DNA from: Promethearchaeota archaeon
GTDB taxonomy: Archaea; Asgardarchaeota; Lokiarchaeia; Sigynarchaeales; SOKP01
Assembly: GCA_019894735.1 (NCBI GenBank)
Contig: JAGXOB010000153.1
Location: 1-5,497, forward strand
Direction of reading: 5' to 3'
DNA length: 5,497 bases
Below, one piece after another: positions 1-5,497 of the stretch; the stretch's first letter is position 1, and the number at the start of each line of letters is the position of its first letter. The notes under the pieces are model-generated. The model searched no databases. It was not told the DNA's origin and saw nothing but the letters and a program-made list of their open reading frames with translations. Both the position numbers and the translations under genes were made by a program.

Positions 1-205
1 CTTTAATATCATCACCAACACAAAAGTTGGAACCCTTACCTTTAATAACCAAGAATTTGAGTTCTGTAGATTGTCTGACTATCTCTATCGCAGTGACTAA
101 TTCCTCTGAAAGTTTCATGCTTAATGCATTCATAACTTCTGGACGATTCAGATATATCCAAGCTGTTTCTTCAATTTCCTTATAAATTAAACTTTCGAAT
201 TTCAT
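1..205 (-). CDS. Enoyl-CoA hydratase/isomerase (crotonase) family protein, N-terminal part
   Basis: The minus strand from an ATG at 205 is open for 68 codons to the left edge, where the gene is cut. The translation matches the crotonase N-terminus: a short beta strand, then LNRPEVMNALS (residues 19-29), an amphipathic helix, a strand FLVIKGKG (51-58) and FCVGDDIK (61-68). In this family the Ala of the NAL motif (A27 here) and a later Gly form the oxyanion hole that binds the acyl-CoA thioester; the second site and the catalytic acid residues lie beyond the window. Typical members are about 255-270 residues, so roughly a quarter is visible. The likely role is cytoplasmic hydration of 2-enoyl-CoA in beta-oxidation, but the superfamily also includes isomerases, hydrolases and dehalogenases, and this fragment cannot tell them apart. 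The GDD in place of the common GAD is a minor variation. The start is supported by a TATA-like box about 29 nt upstream. Confidence 0.88.
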   Translation of the reverse strand, partial: MKFESLIYKEIEETAWIYLNRPEVMNALSMKLSEELVTAIEIVRQSTELKFLVIKGKGSNFCVGDDIK

Positions 206-225
206 AATTTATTCTTAATCAACAA

Positions 226-242
226 TTTATTTTAAATATTTA
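226..242 (-). promoter_or_regulatory. Candidate archaeal TATA box for the crotonase gene
   Basis: On the minus strand this reads TAAATATTTAAAATAAA, centred about 29 nt before the ATG at 205. Archaeal TATA boxes usually sit 25-30 nt before the transcription start, so transcription would begin within a few bases of the start codon, giving a leaderless or nearly leaderless mRNA. No Shine-Dalgarno-like sequence precedes the ATG, which agrees. The region is AT-rich throughout, so the box could be chance. Confidence 0.4.
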
Positions 243-263
243 GAACTTGAAAACCACTTTCCT

Positions 264-471
264 CTAAATGTTTAGATAAAATTTATAAAAAAGAGGGCAT
301 TTGATACCATTAATAATGTTCATGAATAATACGGCTTTCACGAGCTCAGTAAAAGAATTTTTACGCAAAAGAGTATTGCTTCTGGCATTATTACCATTAT
401 TATTATGAGCGATACAAATCCGCTTTATCTTTTTCTGTTAAATTTTTGACGGATTTGTTTGCTGTGAGCAT
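264..471 (-). pseudogene. Possible decayed coding remnant, two overlapping frames
   Basis: On the minus strand an ATG at 471 opens a 22-codon frame (start MLTANKSVKNL, then TEKDKADLYRS) that ends in tandem TAA codons at 403-405. A different frame, open from 413 to a TAG at 264-266, continues with 49 codons containing NNNGNNARSNTLLRKNSF. Read across one frameshift in the triplet-rich patch, the two halves give a hydrophilic, charged segment vaguely like the N-terminal helix-turn-helix region of some transposases or DNA-binding proteins. I do not recognise a family, there is no ribosome binding site, and the AAT repeats alone explain the Asn run. It may equally be non-coding DNA. Confidence 0.13.
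408..463. repeat. Inverted repeat with hairpin potential upstream of leuS
   Basis: ACAAATCCG at 414-422 is perfectly complementary to CGGATTTGT at 450-458, separated by a 27-nt AT-rich loop. Outside it, AGC at 408-410 can pair with GCT at 461-463 across a small internal loop, so the stem may be extended. Nine perfect pairs with three adjacent G-C pairs at the loop end stand out in such AT-rich DNA. It ends about 80 nt before the leuS ATG. It could be an RNA structure in a long leuS leader, a DNA operator, or a relic of a mobile element end. No T-run follows the stem on either strand that would make it a clear terminator. Confidence 0.4.
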
Positions 472-480
472 AAAATTTAA
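470..480 (+). promoter_or_regulatory. Weak candidate TATA box for leuS
   Basis: ATAAAATTTAA is the best TATA-like run in the 75 bp ahead of leuS. It would place the transcription start near 498-505 and give a leader of roughly 40 nt. The DNA 24-30 nt before the ATG at 543 is purine-rich (an A run and AAGAA) and does not look like a TATA box, so leuS does not appear to be leaderless, unlike its flanking genes. Confidence is low because of the AT-rich background. Confidence 0.22.
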
Positions 481-542
481 CTGAATAAGCTTAAGGAATG
501 GATTGGTAGAAGCTGAAAAAAAGAATTAAGTTGAGAAAAATT

Positions 543-3431
543 ATGTATAACCCACAAGAGATTGAGAAGAAGTGGCAAGAAAGATGGGCAGAGGCAAAAA
601 TATATGAAGCTAACCCAGATCCAGACAGAGAGAAGAAATTTTTTACCTCTCCTTATCCCTATGCTTCAGGTCCCTCACACATAGGTCACGGTAGAAGTTT
701 TGTAAACGGAGATGTTTTTGCGAGGTATTATCGCGCTAAAGGCTATAATGTATTATATCCTATGGCGTTTCATATTACCGGAACACCTGTTTTAGCAATT
801 TCTTCTTCCATCGAAAGAGCGGAAGAAGAAACTATTGCGAGAATGAAAGATTATGTGTCATTACATACTAAAGATAAAAAAAAGGTAAAGAAAATTGTTG
901 AGAGCTTTGTAGAACCTTGGAATGTCGTTAAATATTTTTCTAACACTTATAAAATTGATTTTAGATCAATTGGGATGAGTCTCGATTGGAGAAGAGAGTT
1001 TACAACTGGAGATAAGTTATACAATAAGCTGATAGAGTGGCAATTTCAAAAATTATTTGATCAAGGTTATTTGGAAAAAGGAGAATACCCCATTTTATAT
1101 TGCTCTCGATGTGAAAACGCTGTAGGTGAGGACGATATTTCAAGAGGAGACGAACTCAATCTGGACATAAACGAATACACATGCATAAAATTTCCGTTTG
1201 AGGACGCTTTTTTAGTTCCATCTACCCTAAGACCAGAAACTATTTACGGTGCTACTAATTTATGGATAAATCCTACTGGAACATATGTTTACGCTAATGT
1301 GAACGGAGAAAAATGGATTGTATCGGAAGAAGCAATACACCTTCTAAAAAACCAAAATAAATCCGTAAAAGTTCTCAAAAAAATTAAGGGATCGGAATTG
1401 ATTGGTAAAAATGTTAAGGAGGTGTCCGGTCCTCGAGATCTTCCAATTTTGCCAGGAATTTTCGTGGATACTTCAGTAGCAACCGGAGTTGTTTACTCCG
1501 TTCCTGCCCACGCTCCCTACGATTACGTTGCTCTAATTGATTTGCAAGGAAATGAAGAGATGCTCGAAAAGTTCCAGCTAAATAAAGAAGAAATTAAGAG
1601 AATAGAACCGATTCAAATTATAGATTTAGAAGGCTTCAACGATTTTCCCGCAAAAGTATACTGCGAGAAGTTTAAAGTCGAATCTCAAGAAAATTCTGAA
1701 AAACTGGATGCTGCAACTGCTGAAAATTATAAAAACGAGTATTACAACGGGGTTTTAAACGACAAATGTGGAAGATATAACGGGATGAAAGTTAGTGATG
1801 CAGTAGAAAGCGTTATTGAAGACTTAATCGAAAATGGTAAAGCAGATAGGATTTATCTCCCTATTACTAAAAACCTCAAGTGTAAGTGTGGTGAACAGAT
1901 AATAGTATCAATATTAAAAGATCAATGGTTTTTGAATTTCAATGCGGGAGATTGGAAGCAAAAAGCATTTGAATGTTTAAATGGTATGGAAATTGTACCT
2001 AAAAAGTATCGAATGAATTTTGAGCATATTTTCAATTGGTTAGAAAAAAGACCCTGTGCGAGAAAGAGAGGCTTAGGCACCCAACTTCCGTTTGATAAAG
2101 ATTGGATTATTGAGTCATTGAGCGACTCTACAATCTACATGAGTTTCTACACGATAATTCATTTGCTAAACGAGAATGCTATAAAACCAGAACAACTCAT
2201 AATGGAATTTTTTGATTATGTTTACTTGGGTCAAGGAGATGTTGAAGAAATAGCAAAGGAGTCTAAGATTACTAAAAAATTGTTAAAACAAATGCGAGAA
2301 GAATTTCTCTATTGGTATCCCGTAGATCATCGCCACACTGCTATAATGCACATCTCTAATCATTTAAGTTTTTATATTTTCCATCACGTTGCTATTTTTC
2401 CAAAAAACCATTGGCCCAGAATCGTATCTCTCATAGAACCTGTAATCATTGAAGGCCAAAAAATGGGAAAATCGAAAGGAAACGTAATATCACTTGCGGA
2501 CATACAGAAAAATTATTCTGCCGATTTATTCCGTTTCTACATATCTCATAGTGCGGATTTTGGAATAATGGTGGATTGGAGAGAAAAACAAATTCAGACG
2601 GTAAAAAATCATATTACGCGATTCTATAATTTTATTGTAGATAATCTCAATTCTTTAAAGGTAGTGGAAGGGAATGTGGAAAACATTAGGACCAAATATT
2701 CCAAAATCATTTTATCAAAGTGTATCAATAAATTTATCGAAGCGGAAAAAGGTTTGGAAGAACTAAATTTAAGAAAATATTTACAACTATCATTTTACGA
2801 GGTTTTTAACCTACTCCAAGATTTCAGCAAGCATTCTGAAGACGAAAAAGACCTATTAGAAGTCTACAAAATTCTATTTCCTGAATGGATAAAACTGCTT
2901 TCAATAACAATGCCCCATCTATGCGAAGAACTTTGGGAGAAGCTAGGAAACACAGAATTTTTGTCAAAAACGATTTGGACAGAATTTAACAGTAAATATA
3001 TTGATAACAAACTTGAAAGAGAGTTCGAATTTGTCTCTGATGTAGTTGAGGATATCTTAAATATTTTAAAAATTATGAAATTTAGTATCTCTGGTGCCAT
3101 CTATTTATATACAGCTCCTAAATGGAAACAAGAAGTATTTGAAATAATTAGTTCTAAGAAGGGAGATCTTAATGAAGTAATTGATGAATGTAAATTTAAG
3201 AATAATTTAATGAAAAATAAAAATTTGATCTCGTACGTTAAAAGTCAGATAAAAGAGAGGATTTGGGAAAAGGGTTTAAAGGCACTAGATGAAGAAATCT
3301 TATTGGAAGAATACAGAGAATACATTGAAAAAAGAACTAAGAGCAAAATACACATCAACTCAGATTTCGATCCTAAAAACCGGAGAATAAAGGCAGTTCC
3401 ATTTAAGCCTGCGATTTACATAGATACTTAG
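543..3431 (+). CDS. leuS: Leucyl-tRNA synthetase, archaeal/eukaryotic type
   Basis: This class Ia enzyme charges tRNA-Leu with leucine using ATP in the cytoplasm and edits mischarged tRNA. The protein has 962 residues, close to the archaeal norm. Visible landmarks are HIGH at 46-49 (after PYPYASGPS); a first zinc-type pair C187/C190; the CP1 editing domain with the threonine-rich TLRPETIYGATNLW (228-241) and VPAHAPYD (320-327), whose D327 matches the conserved editing aspartate; a second pair C447/C449; CARKRGLG (505-512); SLSDSTIYM (525-533); WYPVDHRH (591-598); and the ATP-binding loop KMGKS at 640-644, where KMSKS is usual. A helical anticodon-binding domain follows, then the archaeal C-terminal domain ending KPAIYIDT, so the gene is complete. 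An in-frame TTG at 531 would add four residues (MRKI), but the ATG at 543 fits the family N-terminus better. No clear Shine-Dalgarno sequence is seen. The gene is transcribed alone, convergent with the next gene. Confidence 0.97.
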   Translation: MYNPQEIEKKWQERWAEAKIYEANPDPDREKKFFTSPYPYASGPSHIGHGRSFVNGDVFARYYRAKGYNVLYPMAFHITGTPVLAISSSIERAEEETIARMKDYVSLHTKDKKKVKKIVESFVEPWNVVKYFSNTYKIDFRSIGMSLDWRREFTTGDKLYNKLIEWQFQKLFDQGYLEKGEYPILYCSRCENAVGEDDISRGDELNLDINEYTCIKFPFEDAFLVPSTLRPETIYGATNLWINPTGTYVYANVNGEKWIVSEEAIHLLKNQNKSVKVLKKIKGSELIGKNVKEVSGPRDLPILPGIFVDTSVATGVVYSVPAHAPYDYVALIDLQGNEEMLEKFQLNKEEIKRIEPIQIIDLEGFNDFPAKVYCEKFKVESQENSEKLDAATAENYKNEYYNGVLNDKCGRYNGMKVSDAVESVIEDLIENGKADRIYLPITKNLKCKCGEQIIVSILKDQWFLNFNAGDWKQKAFECLNGMEIVPKKYRMNFEHIFNWLEKRPCARKRGLGTQLPFDKDWIIESLSDSTIYMSFYTIIHLLNENAIKPEQLIMEFFDYVYLGQGDVEEIAKESKITKKLLKQMREEFLYWYPVDHRHTAIMHISNHLSFYIFHHVAIFPKNHWPRIVSLIEPVIIEGQKMGKSKGNVISLADIQKNYSADLFRFYISHSADFGIMVDWREKQIQTVKNHITRFYNFIVDNLNSLKVVEGNVENIRTKYSKIILSKCINKFIEAEKGLEELNLRKYLQLSFYEVFNLLQDFSKHSEDEKDLLEVYKILFPEWIKLLSITMPHLCEELWEKLGNTEFLSKTIWTEFNSKYIDNKLEREFEFVSDVVEDILNILKIMKFSISGAIYLYTAPKWKQEVFEIISSKKGDLNEVIDECKFKNNLMKNKNLISYVKSQIKERIWEKGLKALDEEILLEEYREYIEKRTKSKIHINSDFDPKNRRIKAVPFKPAIYIDT

Positions 3432-3447
3432 CATCTATATAATATTA
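3420..3447. terminator. Weak candidate hairpin/AT-rich termination region between convergent genes
   Basis: ATAGAT (3420-3425) and ATCTAT (3433-3438) form a 6-bp inverted repeat with a 7-nt loop that spans the leuS stop codon, followed by an AT-rich tract containing the palindrome TAATATTA (3440-3447). The two convergent genes have only 19 bp between stop codons, so termination signals for both must lie here or inside the opposite gene. Archaeal termination normally relies on T-runs, and no strong T-run is present on either strand, so this is a weak call. Confidence 0.2.
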
Positions 3448-3450
3448 TTA

Positions 3451-4353
3451 TTAATCCAGCCCATATACTTGTCTTGGAGTAAGATATTGAGGATATTTAT
3501 CGATTAAGGCTAGACGCGCTTTATAGCACAAGTGACACTCATCTACATACGAATCTTCGTGTTCAATATCGTAATCTTTTATTAATTGAGCTGGACCTCC
3601 TCGAAGTAAAGGACCGCATATTGGGTGGTTCTCAGGTTTATAATTTCGCACTAATTCTGATAGAGGGGTTTCCCAGAAATTACCTATACTTAAACCTTGG
3701 CAAATCTGGGCGTTACCAAAAGGATCCACATGCACTCTCCCTAGCCCTATTAAATCTTCGTATGGACATTCTTTTAACACCTCCCATTTTTTACGAGGGA
3801 GACCTTCTATCAATGTTTCAACAGCTCTACCTCTAAAAGTTACTCCTCCGCCTATTACAGGCTCTCCCTTTTCATACTCGGATTCCGATCTCATTTCTAC
3901 CTTAGGTTCATTGATGCTTATTGAAGCTGTATGAAGGCTTAATTTATCTGCTGCGATTCTTGCTACCTTGGAGGGGTTCTCATCTTTATTTCCAAAATGA
4001 AATTCATCGTCACTTACCGTTAAATTCTTTACGCCTAAGTCTGCAAGGGATTTAAGCCATACTTCTGCATCCTCAGTACAAGTTGCCCAGTATGAATTGG
4101 TTACGATACCTACTTTGAAACCCTTTTCATGTGCTAGTTTAATCCCTTCAAGCATTATAGGATAAAACAGAAAGGGTTCACCACCTTCAAAATAAATCCA
4201 TTCTATTGTGCCGATTTTAACGGCTTCGTCAAGAACAGTTCTAATTTGCTCCAAAGTAAAAGTACCTTCAGATTGAGGCCCACAATACAAAAAACAGTGA
4301 TCACATTCGTAATTACACTTGTATGTGAGGAGAAAGTGTATTCCATTCAGCAT
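3451..4353 (-). CDS. Radical SAM protein with Cys-containing C-terminal (SPASM-like) extension, substrate unknown
   Basis: The 300-residue protein carries the radical SAM cluster motif CX3CX2C at C13, C17 and C20 (KCNYECDHC), which binds a [4Fe-4S] cluster that splits S-adenosylmethionine. GGEP at 57-60 is the usual SAM-contacting motif. Further along are VTNSYWAT (84-91) and SDDEFHF (114-120), typical of one group of uncharacterised radical SAM proteins. The C-terminal part has VHVDPFGNAQIC (207-218), then IGNFWETPLSEL, and ends with DECHLCYKAR (271-280). With C196, C218, C246, C273 and C276 it could hold an auxiliary iron-sulfur cluster, as in SPASM or Twitch domains, though the spacing is not the classical one. 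The frame stays open to an ATG at 4578, but the extra 75 residues are unlike the family and overlap the divergent thiolase gene, so the ATG at 4353 is chosen; a weak GTGA lies 7 nt upstream. Peptide or protein modification is possible but unproven. No precursor peptide gene is visible beside it. Confidence 0.9.
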   Translation of the reverse strand: MLNGIHFLLTYKCNYECDHCFLYCGPQSEGTFTLEQIRTVLDEAVKIGTIEWIYFEGGEPFLFYPIMLEGIKLAHEKGFKVGIVTNSYWATCTEDAEVWLKSLADLGVKNLTVSDDEFHFGNKDENPSKVARIAADKLSLHTASISINEPKVEMRSESEYEKGEPVIGGGVTFRGRAVETLIEGLPRKKWEVLKECPYEDLIGLGRVHVDPFGNAQICQGLSIGNFWETPLSELVRNYKPENHPICGPLLRGGPAQLIKDYDIEHEDSYVDECHLCYKARLALIDKYPQYLTPRQVYGLD

Positions 4354-4360
4354 ATTAATT

Positions 4361-4424
4361 TCACAATAATGATTATTATGAATAGATATGCAATAGCGTA
4401 AAATAAAATTAATTAATAAAAATA
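4361..4424 (-). promoter_or_regulatory. Candidate promoter and weak ribosome binding site for the radical SAM gene
   Basis: On the minus strand an AT-only tract around 4402-4420 (TTATTAATTAATTTTATTT) could serve as a TATA element, placing the transcription start near 4380-4390. The resulting short leader would contain GTGA (4361-4364), a partial match to the archaeal Shine-Dalgarno GGTGA, 7 nt before the ATG at 4353. This spacing also supports the 4353 start over upstream alternatives. Both elements are weak. Confidence 0.25.
4365..4377. promoter_or_regulatory. 13-bp palindrome in the divergent promoter region
   Basis: AATAAT-G-ATTATT is a perfect palindrome around G4371, lying 12 nt upstream of the radical SAM start codon and 85 bp before the thiolase start. 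Its place between two divergent genes is suitable for a dimeric regulator that would block or follow the radical SAM transcript. Only A and T make up the arms, so a chance origin is quite possible. Confidence 0.22.
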
Positions 4425-4434
4425 CATTTGATTC

Positions 4435-4445
4435 TTTAAAATTTA
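4435..4445 (+). promoter_or_regulatory. Candidate archaeal TATA box for the thiolase gene
   Basis: TTTAAAATTTA is centred about 22-24 nt before the thiolase ATG at 4462, close to the usual TATA-to-transcription-start distance in archaea, so the mRNA would begin at or near the start codon. A GTGA at 4452-4455 with a 6-nt spacer could act as a weak ribosome binding site only if transcription started further upstream, so the two readings compete. The leaderless reading matches the arrangement at the crotonase gene. Confidence 0.4.
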
Positions 4446-4461
4446 CTAGAAGTGAAGAATT

Positions 4462-5497
4462 ATGACAAACCCAGTAAGTATATATGAGAAGTATTTCAAA
4501 GATTCTAAACGGGAACCGGTCTTGGTCGATTATGTGAGGACTCCAATAGGAAAGAGGAGAGGGACTATAGTAAGGCATAGAGGAGATGATCTAATAATCC
4601 ATTGTTATGAAGCTTTAATAAAGCGAAATGATTTTGATATGAGCCTTCTCGGTGATTCTATGGTTTCATGTAATAGTCAAATAGGTGAATGTGCATTAGA
4701 TATTGGAAGAAATGCAGCATTAGGTGCGCACCTTCCTGTTAGTGTAGGAGGGATGAGTCTCAATAGGCACTGTGCAAGTGGTGCTCAGGCTGTTTTATCT
4801 GCGTGGCAAGCAGTCGCTAGTGGTGTACACGATGCGGTCATTTGCGGAGGAATAGAACTTCAAAATAAATACCCTATTATGGCTGACGCCTTTGTTTTTA
4901 ACGAAGAATTAGGAAAACCTTTGATGGTTGCGCCCAATAAGAAGATAATGACGAATCCCGAAGTTGCTGCAAAATTGGAAGAGTATAACACAACACTTGC
5001 AGGACAAATTAATAGTGCGCATGTATTAGGGATACATTATTTCTCTAAACATAATGGAATATCGCCTAAGGAGTTTAAGGGAGAATATAAAGATAATCTT
5101 AAACAAGATTTAGATCAACTCTCTTTACTTTCCCATCAAAAAGCAGATAAAGCATGGGATGACAGAGGAAAAGAAATTGAGCCAATTTGGTGCCCAAAGT
5201 TAGATGAAAATGGAAAGCCTATGCTAGACGAAAAAAATGATGTCGCAAAAAATGAAGATCTTTCGGTTTTAACCTCTCGTGACGAAGCTCCTCGTCCCCA
5301 AAGTACTATGGAAGCGCTCGCAAATTTGAAAACAATTGCAGGTCGAAAAAGTCAAGCATTTTTGACTGCTGGAAATAGTTGTCCTACTAGCGATGGAGCA
5401 GCAGCGCAAATCTGGATGACAAGAGGGCTAGCAGAAGAACTTGGTCTTAGAATTCGTGCTTCAATCTTAAATTTTGCCATTGTCGGAACCGATCCTG
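4462..5497 (+). CDS. Thiolase (acetyl-CoA acyltransferase/acetyltransferase), C-terminus cut by window
   Basis: From ATG 4462 the frame is open for 345 codons to the right edge. It shows the thiolase N-terminal fold: VDYVRTPIGKRRG (22-34), the nucleophile loop NRHCASGAQAV (101-111) with C104 as the acyl-accepting cysteine, CGGIEL (128-133), LSLLSHQKADKAW (220-232), RDEAPRPQSTMEALANLK (273-290) and GNSCPTSDGAAA (304-315), ending at VGTDP. The GHP histidine and the C-terminal CxG cysteine should follow outside the window; members are about 390-440 residues. The enzyme cleaves 3-ketoacyl-CoA with CoA in beta-oxidation, or condenses acetyl-CoA in reverse; chain-length preference cannot be read. 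The Cys-nucleophile type with HCASG resembles bacterial FadA/FadI/AtoB enzymes, not the archaeal acetoacetyl-CoA (SCP-x-like) thiolases. The usual ESMS after GG is changed to ELQNK (132-136). The gene diverges from the radical SAM gene. Confidence 0.95.
   Translation, partial: MTNPVSIYEKYFKDSKREPVLVDYVRTPIGKRRGTIVRHRGDDLIIHCYEALIKRNDFDMSLLGDSMVSCNSQIGECALDIGRNAALGAHLPVSVGGMSLNRHCASGAQAVLSAWQAVASGVHDAVICGGIELQNKYPIMADAFVFNEELGKPLMVAPNKKIMTNPEVAAKLEEYNTTLAGQINSAHVLGIHYFSKHNGISPKEFKGEYKDNLKQDLDQLSLLSHQKADKAWDDRGKEIEPIWCPKLDENGKPMLDEKNDVAKNEDLSVLTSRDEAPRPQSTMEALANLKTIAGRKSQAFLTAGNSCPTSDGAAAQIWMTRGLAEELGLRIRASILNFAIVGTDP

Larger units (their letters stand above)
206..542. other. Intergenic region between the divergent crotonase and leuS genes
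   Basis: These 337 bp contain no convincing intact gene on either strand and nothing that folds or reads like a tRNA or other familiar RNA. They hold the crotonase TATA-like box near the left side, an ATT/TAA-triplet-rich patch around 386-406, a 9-bp perfect inverted repeat (414-422 with 450-458), short minus-strand open frames that may be a decayed coding remnant, and the leuS upstream region. The stretch is much longer than the other two gaps in the window (19 and 108 bp), which suggests it holds something extra, such as an RNA element or a dead gene. Confidence 0.6.

Noticed and set aside
319..326. TTCATGAA palindrome as an operator
   Set aside because: Eight bases without extended symmetric flanks are too short to stand out, and no promoter element lies nearby.
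386..406. ATT/TAA triplet-rich patch as a functional tandem repeat
   Set aside because: It consists of a few imperfect triplets in AT-rich DNA; similar runs occur near 311 and 4366, so it looks like simple-sequence background.
498..509. Tiny upstream frame ATG GAT TGG TAG before leuS
   Set aside because: A three-codon frame is expected by chance, it contains no leucine codons that would suggest attenuation, and no clear ribosome binding site sets it apart.
206..530. A tRNA, CRISPR repeat or other known RNA gene in the long intergenic region
   Set aside because: There is no acceptor stem or TTC-loop pattern, no repeated spacer-length units, and no C/D box pair (RTGATGA with CTGA). Only the single inverted repeat was kept.
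2864..3100. Minus-strand 78-codon open frame inside leuS
   Set aside because: It lies wholly antisense to the conserved leuS coding sequence, is serine- and isoleucine-rich as expected of an antisense shadow in AT-rich DNA, and shows no recognisable motif or ribosome binding site.
3621..3836. Plus-strand 71-codon open frame inside the radical SAM gene
   Set aside because: It is antisense to the conserved C-terminal half of the radical SAM protein and has no motif, upstream signal or family resemblance.
4354..4578. N-terminal extension of the radical SAM gene to an ATG at 4578
   Set aside because: The additional 75 residues are hydrophobic and low in similarity to any radical SAM N-terminus, they cross the AT-rich divergent promoter region, and they run antisense into the thiolase start. 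The family normally begins only about a dozen residues before the CX3CX2C motif, which matches the ATG at 4353.

Overview
The window looks like archaeal DNA. It is AT-rich, and its one complete housekeeping gene encodes a leucyl-tRNA synthetase of the archaeal/eukaryotic type. This is shown by its length of 962 residues, the archaeal CP1 layout and the C-terminal KPAIYI ending. Archaeal-style TATA-like boxes lie about 24-30 nt ahead of two of the start codons. The flanking genes, a crotonase and a Cys-nucleophile thiolase, are fatty-acid-degradation types more familiar from bacteria. Together with the AT-richness this would fit an Asgard archaeon (Lokiarchaeia- or Heimdallarchaeia-like), but that placement is inference and was not tested.

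Layout from left to right. (1) Positions 1-205, minus strand, hold the first 68 codons of an enoyl-CoA hydratase/isomerase (crotonase) family gene that runs off the left edge, with a TATA-like box just upstream. (2) Positions 206-542 are a 337-bp stretch without a convincing gene. It holds a 9-bp perfect inverted repeat that could form a hairpin (408-463), an out-of-frame possible coding remnant on the minus strand, and presumably the leuS promoter. (3) Positions 543-3431, plus strand, hold leuS, complete, with an ATG start preferred over an upstream TTG. (4) Only 19 bp separate leuS from a convergent radical SAM gene (3451-4353, minus strand, 300 residues) with a CX3CX2C cluster motif and a Cys-containing C-terminal extension; its substrate is unknown. 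(5) A 108-bp divergent promoter region (4354-4461) carries a 13-bp palindrome and AT tracts. (6) Positions 4462-5497, plus strand, hold the first 345 residues of a thiolase cut off by the right edge.

The crotonase and thiolase could catalyse two steps of the same pathway: hydration of enoyl-CoA, then thiolytic cleavage of 3-ketoacyl-CoA (or the reverse, biosynthetic direction). They are not in one operon here. The leuS and radical SAM genes sit between them as separate transcription units, so any functional link between the four is inference from proximity. I see no tRNA, rRNA, CRISPR array or intact mobile element. The least understood element is the radical SAM protein.
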